Shown here: positions 59,857-64,000 of the stretch, one piece after another
How the letters are laid out: each line of letters starts with the position of its first letter
Numbering within the stretch: the first letter of the stretch is position 1
Made by a program: the position numbers and the translations under genes
Notes under the pieces: model-generated
What the model saw: only the letters and a program-made list of their open reading frames with translations
Told to the model about the DNA's origin: nothing
Database searches by the model: none
From: Candidatus Melainabacteria bacterium
GTDB lineage: Bacteria > Cyanobacteriota > Vampirovibrionia > Obscuribacterales > Obscuribacteraceae
Direction of reading: 5' to 3'
DNA length: 64,000 bases
Assembly: GCA_003242885.1 (NCBI GenBank)
Contig: QKMZ01000003.1
Location: 1 to 64,000, forward strand

Positions 59857-60459
59857 TTACTTGTTCATTTCTTTGAGCTTAACCAAATAGTCGAGCGGAT
59901 AAACAAAATCGCGCTTTGGCCTCTTCAGTCCTGCAATCTTGCTGATTTCGTCAACATAAGCGACACAATCGCGGACGCCAGTATGGAAGCTGGAGTTTTT
60001 CACAAACTCCTGTCGAACTGCTCTGGCTCTGTCATACACCGAGCGGTCAACTCGTACAGCGACGTAATCAAAATTTCTCATATTGCCAACAAGTGCATTG
60101 TCAGCCATTATTCCTTGAATGTCCGAGTACAAAGAGGGTATCAAATCCTCCATTCGCCCCGGCACAAATCCATCGGAAGTTGTGTATTCAAGCCGTTCGG
60201 GACCATAGCGGTCCCAGATTATGAAACAGTGCCCTGGGAAACCGTGAGGGTTGTTTGCCAGACCAGCGCAAATCATAAGACAGCGGTCGGTAGAGGGGTT
60301 GTCGCGGGTTTTATCAGAACGCAAATCGACCATAATCGGCTTGCTGCGCGGCAAGCGGTAAACACAGCCCCACCAGAGCGAAGCGAGCAAGAAGACCAAA
60401 AGCACAGCCAGACTGACGAAGGAGGAGACTCTTGCAATTATCGAAATCTGTTTGCTCAC
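59857..60459 (-). CDS. Membrane-anchored protein, possibly a permuted papain-like (YiiX-type) fold
   Basis: A 200-residue protein with one N-terminal membrane helix (FVSLAVLLVFLLASLWWGCVY). The extracytoplasmic part has GHCFIIWDRYG, a His in a strand, and about 90 residues later VRDCVAYVDEIS, a Cys at a helix start. His before Cys is the order in permuted NlpC/P60 (YiiX/LRAT-type) proteins. This assignment is tentative because I cannot align the whole domain. It starts just left of the 11-bp tandem repeat. Confidence 0.55.
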   Translation of the reverse strand: MSKQISIIARVSSFVSLAVLLVFLLASLWWGCVYRLPRSKPIMVDLRSDKTRDNPSTDRCLMICAGLANNPHGFPGHCFIIWDRYGPERLEYTTSDGFVPGRMEDLIPSLYSDIQGIMADNALVGNMRNFDYVAVRVDRSVYDRARAVRQEFVKNSSFHTGVRDCVAYVDEISKIAGLKRPKRDFVYPLDYLVKLKEMNK

Positions 60460-61006
60460 TCCATTGCTCCCAGAAGAACAACTGTTAACGGGCTGTTGAC
60501 GGACGGCTGGCGGACTGCTGGCGGACTGCTGGCGAACTGCTGGCGAACTGCTGGCGAACTGCTGGCGAACTGCTGGCGAACTGCTGGCGAACTGCTGGCG
60601 AACTGCTGGCGAACTGCTGGCGAACTGCTGGCAAACTTGTTAACGCCTACTCGCGTCCATCTGCGCTTAGGCATCACGTTGCCCGATGCCAGCTGGAAGC
60701 CGACGCTCCGGCCGTTTCTTTTGCCGGCGCTCCCAGGGCGTCGCCCTACACTTAACCGGACATCAACAATTCCACTTTAGTGAAACACAACGCGCCTCAC
60801 CCTGGGCTCACAACAGTTTTTCAATTGATTGAAGCGTTCAGATGAGAACGCACTTTGCTGCTGTTTACACTCGGTGAGGTCAAGACCTCCCATCGACTAA
60901 AATTTTCCGGACCTTTATAGGTCTTTTCGTTCGGCAGTTTACCGATGCGAAGACCAGAAGAGGGCATCTCAAAGACCTTGGCGCGATGAAAGACATTGGA
61001 GGCAGC
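60460..61006. other. Intergenic region containing an 11-bp tandem repeat
   Basis: 547 bases between the gene at 59857-60459 (minus) and the phosphofructokinase gene (plus). The tandem repeat at 60493-60635 dominates its left part. The phosphofructokinase promoter should lie near 60880-60980. Confidence 0.6.
60493..60635. repeat. Thirteen tandem 11-bp repeats
   Basis: Thirteen units of 11 bp with consensus CTGCTGGCGAA, perfect in the middle and drifting at the left edge. The array is flanked on both sides by GTTAACG. It lies 33 bases upstream of the membrane-anchored protein gene (which reads left). Open frames through it are by-products of the repeat. Confidence 0.9.
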
Positions 61007-62212
61007 GTGAAAAATATTGGCATCATTACATCGGGCGGCGACTGCGGCGGTCTGAACGGCGTTATCAAGGGAGCGGCACTGACGGCTCTTTCCAAGGGAA
61101 TGACGGCATATATAATCCCGAACGGCTACGCTGGACTTTACAATCTGGTCGAATTCAAGTCACTTTGCAAGCTGACCGCCGACCGCGTAGAACAGATCGA
61201 CGTCATCGTTGCCGGCAGCGAAGCCGGCAACTCACGAGTAAAAGTTTCAAAAATCAAAGACGAAAAGAAATACGACCGTATCAAAGAAGGTCTGAAAAAG
61301 TTTCAGATCGATGCCTTGGTAATCGCGGGCGGAGACGATACCGGCTCGGTGGTAGCGGATCTGGCTTCTCAAGGCATTCCATGCGTTCATGCGCCAAAAA
61401 CAATGGACCTAGATTTGATGCCTTACAGCGTTGGCGGCGATTCGACTATAAACAGAATCGCTGAAGCCGTGCGCGATTTGAAGACCACCGGTCGCACACA
61501 CAACCGCATCATTGTCATGGAAGTGTTCGGACGCTATGCAGGACACACCGCATTTAGAGGCGGTGTAGCAGCCGATTGCGATGCAGTCTTGATTCCAGAA
61601 ATTCCAGTTGATTTCGACGTCTTGTACAAACAATTGAAAGGCAAATTCATCAAGCGCATTGAAGAAAGCGACGTTAAAGCGGGCACGTGTGTGGTCGTCG
61701 TAGCGGAAGGCTTGAGAGATGCATCGGGCAACGAACTAGTAGACATGAGTTCAGAGCCGGATTCCTTTGGTCATAGAAAACTGATGGGAGCTGGAAAGTA
61801 CGTCGTAAAACAAATCGAAGACCGCATCAAAGCGGATCCTGAAATCAAAGAATTCATGAAACGCACAGGACAATTTGTCGAAGGCGTGTACGAAATTCCT
61901 GAAGTTCGCGAGATTCGCCCCAGCCACATGGTGCGCTGCGGAGCCTCATCGGCACTCGATTCCAACTTCGGTTTGGAAGTCGGCTCAGCTGCTGTGGAGC
62001 TGGTTACGCAAGGGATCAATGGTGTGACCGTCGTCTCCTATCGAGCCGGCAACCTCGAATACATGGACGTCAAAGAAGCAATTGTTCAGCGCCTTGTAGA
62101 TCCGGCAGACGTAGCGCTTTTCGAGACATTCGGAGTTTCTTTCGGACGCAATCCGGAGAAGCCGAAATTCGAAGCGAAAAAAGTAACCGGCAAGCCAGTT
62201 CGAGTTTATTAA
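61007..62212 (+). CDS. pfp: 6-phosphofructokinase, probably PPi-dependent type
   Basis: A 401-residue enzyme that phosphorylates fructose 6-phosphate in glycolysis. I prefer the GTG at 61007, where GGAGG lies 4 bases upstream, over the ATG at 60986, which has none. Motifs: GIITSGGDCGGLNG at the N-terminus and GGDDT near residue 108, where the second Asp replaces the Gly of ATP-dependent enzymes. PKTMDLDL near residue 130 has Lys where ATP-type enzymes have Gly. Both changes mark the pyrophosphate-using type. The usual PKTIDND loop differs here as DLD, an unusual substitution next to the catalytic Asp. Further motifs are MEVFGRYAGHTA and substrate-binding RPSHMVRCG. The lineage places it in the clade of mixed PPi/ATP enzymes, so the phosphate donor needs testing. 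Confidence 0.85.
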   Translation: MKNIGIITSGGDCGGLNGVIKGAALTALSKGMTAYIIPNGYAGLYNLVEFKSLCKLTADRVEQIDVIVAGSEAGNSRVKVSKIKDEKKYDRIKEGLKKFQIDALVIAGGDDTGSVVADLASQGIPCVHAPKTMDLDLMPYSVGGDSTINRIAEAVRDLKTTGRTHNRIIVMEVFGRYAGHTAFRGGVAADCDAVLIPEIPVDFDVLYKQLKGKFIKRIEESDVKAGTCVVVVAEGLRDASGNELVDMSSEPDSFGHRKLMGAGKYVVKQIEDRIKADPEIKEFMKRTGQFVEGVYEIPEVREIRPSHMVRCGASSALDSNFGLEVGSAAVELVTQGINGVTVVSYRAGNLEYMDVKEAIVQRLVDPADVALFETFGVSFGRNPEKPKFEAKKVTGKPVRVY

Positions 62213-62738
62213 TTCGAACCGGGCGATGCATGTCGTCTCGCCTAGGCTTGCTAGAGGACAGCACTCAACGCCTGTACACCGCAGTCAGAGCTTTCAGCTG
62301 TAAAACTACGGGCGGTGTCAATGGACGTCATATATAGACGTCACAGTTGAGTTCGGGAAATAATACAAAAAGCCCGAGAGAGAGGCTCGAAAGCCCCTCT
62401 CCCCCCTTGCACAAAATTTGTTGCCGGCAAGGCGATTCTTATTCACTTGTAGATAGGTGGGGGGATAAATCCAATCGAGGCTCGTAAAGCGACGCGTGAA
62501 TTTCGGTTTACGAGCACAGAATGCAAACTGTGGGGCAGACCACCGAGTGCGGTTCGATTGGTTTTCGGGACGCGAGCGAGGAGGATGGTGAACCTGCTCG
62601 AGCCTTTCAGTATCGCCGTCGTCAGTGATGTCGGACTGACGTCTTCGATGACATGATAGTAAGTGCCGACACGTGAATTAAACGTGAATGATTTCTGGCA
62701 AAAGTATATCGATCAAGAAATTGGAACGGCGCCGGGTT
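62213..62738. other. Intergenic region, no gene seen
   Basis: 526 bases. It holds two direct copies of GACGTCA around 62324-62342, a loose G+C-rich stem near 62376-62400, and the GTGAA-N6-GTGAA pair at 62673-62688. The response-regulator gene ends at its right border. Confidence 0.5.
62673..62688 (-). promoter_or_regulatory. TTCAC-N6-TTCAC site (minus orientation)
   Basis: Reads GTGAA-TTAAAC-GTGAA on the plus strand, the same 11-bp direct-repeat geometry as the cluster promoters. It lies just beyond the end of the response-regulator gene, so no target promoter is obvious. Confidence 0.35.
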
Positions 62739-63428
62739 TTAGGACTCGGACGTGACGGCCTGTTCAATAATATAGCCAGAGCCCTGAACCGTTTTTATGA
62801 CACACTCAGCTCCAGCTGGCGTGATCTTCCGCCGCAGGTTTTTCATAATCGTGCGCACGGTATCTTCCGAACTTTCGGTCTCGGAAGGCCATATGGCCTC
62901 CAGCAATGCCTTAGCGCCATAGCAGCGGTTGGGATGGCGGAAGAGAAACTCAAGTAAGGCAAACTCTTTGGGTGAAAGGACAACCCGGTCGTTATTGACA
63001 ATTGCGGTACGCGTCTCAAGTTCGACCGACAAATAATCCACTTTCAACTTGGTTGGCAGCAAACCTTTGGGGCGACGCATCAATGAGCGAATACGGGCAG
63101 AAAGCTCTCGAACCTGGAAAGGCTTGACCAGATAGTCATCAGCCCCTGCGTCCAGACCTGTCTCAATGGCATCCGCGCCTGATTTGCCCGTCAAGAAAAG
63201 CACCGGCATCTCGCCGCCCTGACGCCTGTATTGCTTGCAAACATCTACGCCGGAAATGCCAGGCAGTTGCCAGTCGAGAATCAAAAGGTCGTACTGATAA
63301 CCGTTTACGAGCTGCAATCCGTCCTCTCCGGTCTCGGCATGCTCGACCGTGTGATTTTCCAGAGTAAGCCAATCGGCAATACTCTTTGCAAGTTCGGTAT
63401 CATCTTCTACGATGAGTATCTTCGCCAT
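62739..63428 (-). CDS. OmpR-family response regulator 2
   Basis: A 229-residue regulator. The start at 63428 has GGAA 5 bases upstream; the frame opens at 63536 but without support. The receiver domain has IVEDD, phosphorylatable Asp in LILDWQLPGISG, Thr in FLTGKS and Lys in DDYLVKPF. The winged-helix domain has LSPKEFALLEFLFRHPNRCYGAKALLEAIW and EDTVRTIMKNLRRKI. It is about as long as, and closely similar to, the regulator at 39072. It is divergent from the partial kinase gene, which probably encodes its partner. Confidence 0.95.
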   Translation of the reverse strand: MAKILIVEDDTELAKSIADWLTLENHTVEHAETGEDGLQLVNGYQYDLLILDWQLPGISGVDVCKQYRRQGGEMPVLFLTGKSGADAIETGLDAGADDYLVKPFQVRELSARIRSLMRRPKGLLPTKLKVDYLSVELETRTAIVNNDRVVLSPKEFALLEFLFRHPNRCYGAKALLEAIWPSETESSEDTVRTIMKNLRRKITPAGAECVIKTVQGSGYIIEQAVTSES

Positions 63429-63508
63429 GGAACTTCCAGCAACTGGACAAGCATTTCTTGTCGCTTGAAGTAATATCTTACACGAAGGCCAGTGAGCTAA
63501 ATTCAAAT

Positions 63509-64000
63509 ATGGCGGAATCCGATCCAGCAACCCCAAACGTCAAATTTAAACGGCGGATATTTACCAAGGGGCTAATGCTGGTTTTTGTCCCGCTGTTAAT
63601 CGAAATTATTTTGCTCCTATGGGTCGGCTGGATGAGTCAGCAGGCGGAATCAGCGCTTGTCGATCAGCGCAATAGCCTGGAGCAGACGATCCACGCCAAT
63701 CGCCTCATTGCAGCGGGTACGGTCGGATACGGATTGTACTGCCGCTATTTGATTTCTCGCGACGACAAGTCGCGGGAAAAGGGCGAGCATTATGTCCAAA
63801 TTGCCCTTGATGAATTCAAAGTTCTGTTAGCTCTTGCCGGCAATGACGAAGAGAGAAAAAGTGCAGCACGAGAAGTTTACGAATTAGCAGTGCCGGAGAT
63901 GGAAAAACTCAAGTGGCTGCGTCCGTGGATTCCCGGAGAGTCGGCGGAAGAACCTTTTCGCCAGTTGAGAAGCGCGCGCAGTTTGGTTTTCTCAGCGTAC
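63509..64000 (+). CDS. Sensor histidine kinase, N-terminal part (cut by window end)
   Basis: An open frame of 164 codons runs off the right edge. It begins MAESDPATPNVKFKRR and has a membrane helix LMLVFVPLLIEIILLLWVGWM. This resembles the first helix of the kinase at 42845 (IILLITVPVLMQFGFFFWL). A helical sensor region follows: ESALVDQRNSLEQTIHANRLI and a Glu/Lys-rich part. The catalytic domains lie outside the window, so the call rests on similarity of the N-terminus and on the divergent response-regulator gene 80 bases away. Confidence 0.7.
   Translation, partial: MAESDPATPNVKFKRRIFTKGLMLVFVPLLIEIILLLWVGWMSQQAESALVDQRNSLEQTIHANRLIAAGTVGYGLYCRYLISRDDKSREKGEHYVQIALDEFKVLLALAGNDEERKSAAREVYELAVPEMEKLKWLRPWIPGESAEEPFRQLRSARSLVFSAY

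Noticed and set aside
60493-60635. Possible CRISPR array
   Set aside because: Units are only 11 bp and contiguous, with no spacers and no cas genes.
60456-60677. 73-residue frame with repeats of FASSSPAVRQQ
   Set aside because: It is the translation of the 11-bp tandem repeat. A period not divisible by three opens several frames at once.

Overview
The window looks like a chromosomal segment of a diderm bacterium with roughly 50% G+C, ATG/GTG/TTG starts and GGAGG-type ribosome binding sites. The diderm evidence is an OmpH/Skp-like chaperone, two outer-membrane-type beta-barrel candidates and a TonB-type protein. A small exosortase locus, many exported TPR and leucine-rich-variant repeat proteins, a PPi-type phosphofructokinase and many exported low-complexity proteins fit a non-photosynthetic relative of Cyanobacteria (Melainabacteria/Vampirovibrionia, Obscuribacterales-like). 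That placement is inference; no rRNA or ribosomal protein gene is present to confirm it.

Layout. 1-4.85 kb is an accessory segment: the 3' part of an IS3-family element, an OLD-family nuclease apparently truncated by that element, a compact structured sequence, a possible nuclease-like protein and a HEAT-like protein. It ends at the 3' side of tRNA-Arg(ACG). 5-10.6 kb holds minus-strand exported TPR and low-complexity proteins plus DUF4239-like and DUF421-like membrane proteins. 10.7-14.9 kb is an overlapping three-gene operon: an HTTM-associated protein, an HTTM protein, and a fusion of a lipase-maturation-factor-like membrane domain with a Memo-like domain. 14.8-16.7 kb is a dedicated exosortase cassette (Asp/Gly-repeat substrate, exosortase, EpsI-like protein). 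16.9-28.5 kb mixes a Met-rich exported protein, YchJ, TPR, a NemR-like TetR regulator with two matching operators, LRV-repeat proteins, an SDR reductase, a TM2-TonB fusion, an XRE regulator and a dienoyl-CoA isomerase-like crotonase. 29-45 kb carries the OmpH-like chaperone with a barrel-like protein, large proteins of unknown function, an 11-bp repeat array, an OmpR-type response regulator, a TPR protein and a sensor kinase.

The most striking part is 45.1-58.4 kb. It is a duplicated cassette of large polytopic membrane proteins, in order A-B-B' twice. All six share one membrane core, and the four B-type proteins have two invariant cysteines in a conserved loop. In copy 1 the third gene carries a long C-terminal tail. 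In copy 2 the equivalent tail end is a separate downstream gene, followed by a terminator. Three of the transcription-unit starts are preceded by a TTCAC-N6-TTCAC direct repeat, the 11-bp phasing expected of an OmpR/PhoB-family regulator. I do not recognise this family with certainty. Its topology is loosely like VirB6/TrbL channel proteins, but no secretion ATPase is nearby.

The right end holds a patatin-like phospholipase, a possible permuted papain-like protein, a 13-copy 11-bp tandem repeat, the phosphofructokinase, and a second response regulator divergent from a sensor kinase cut by the window edge.
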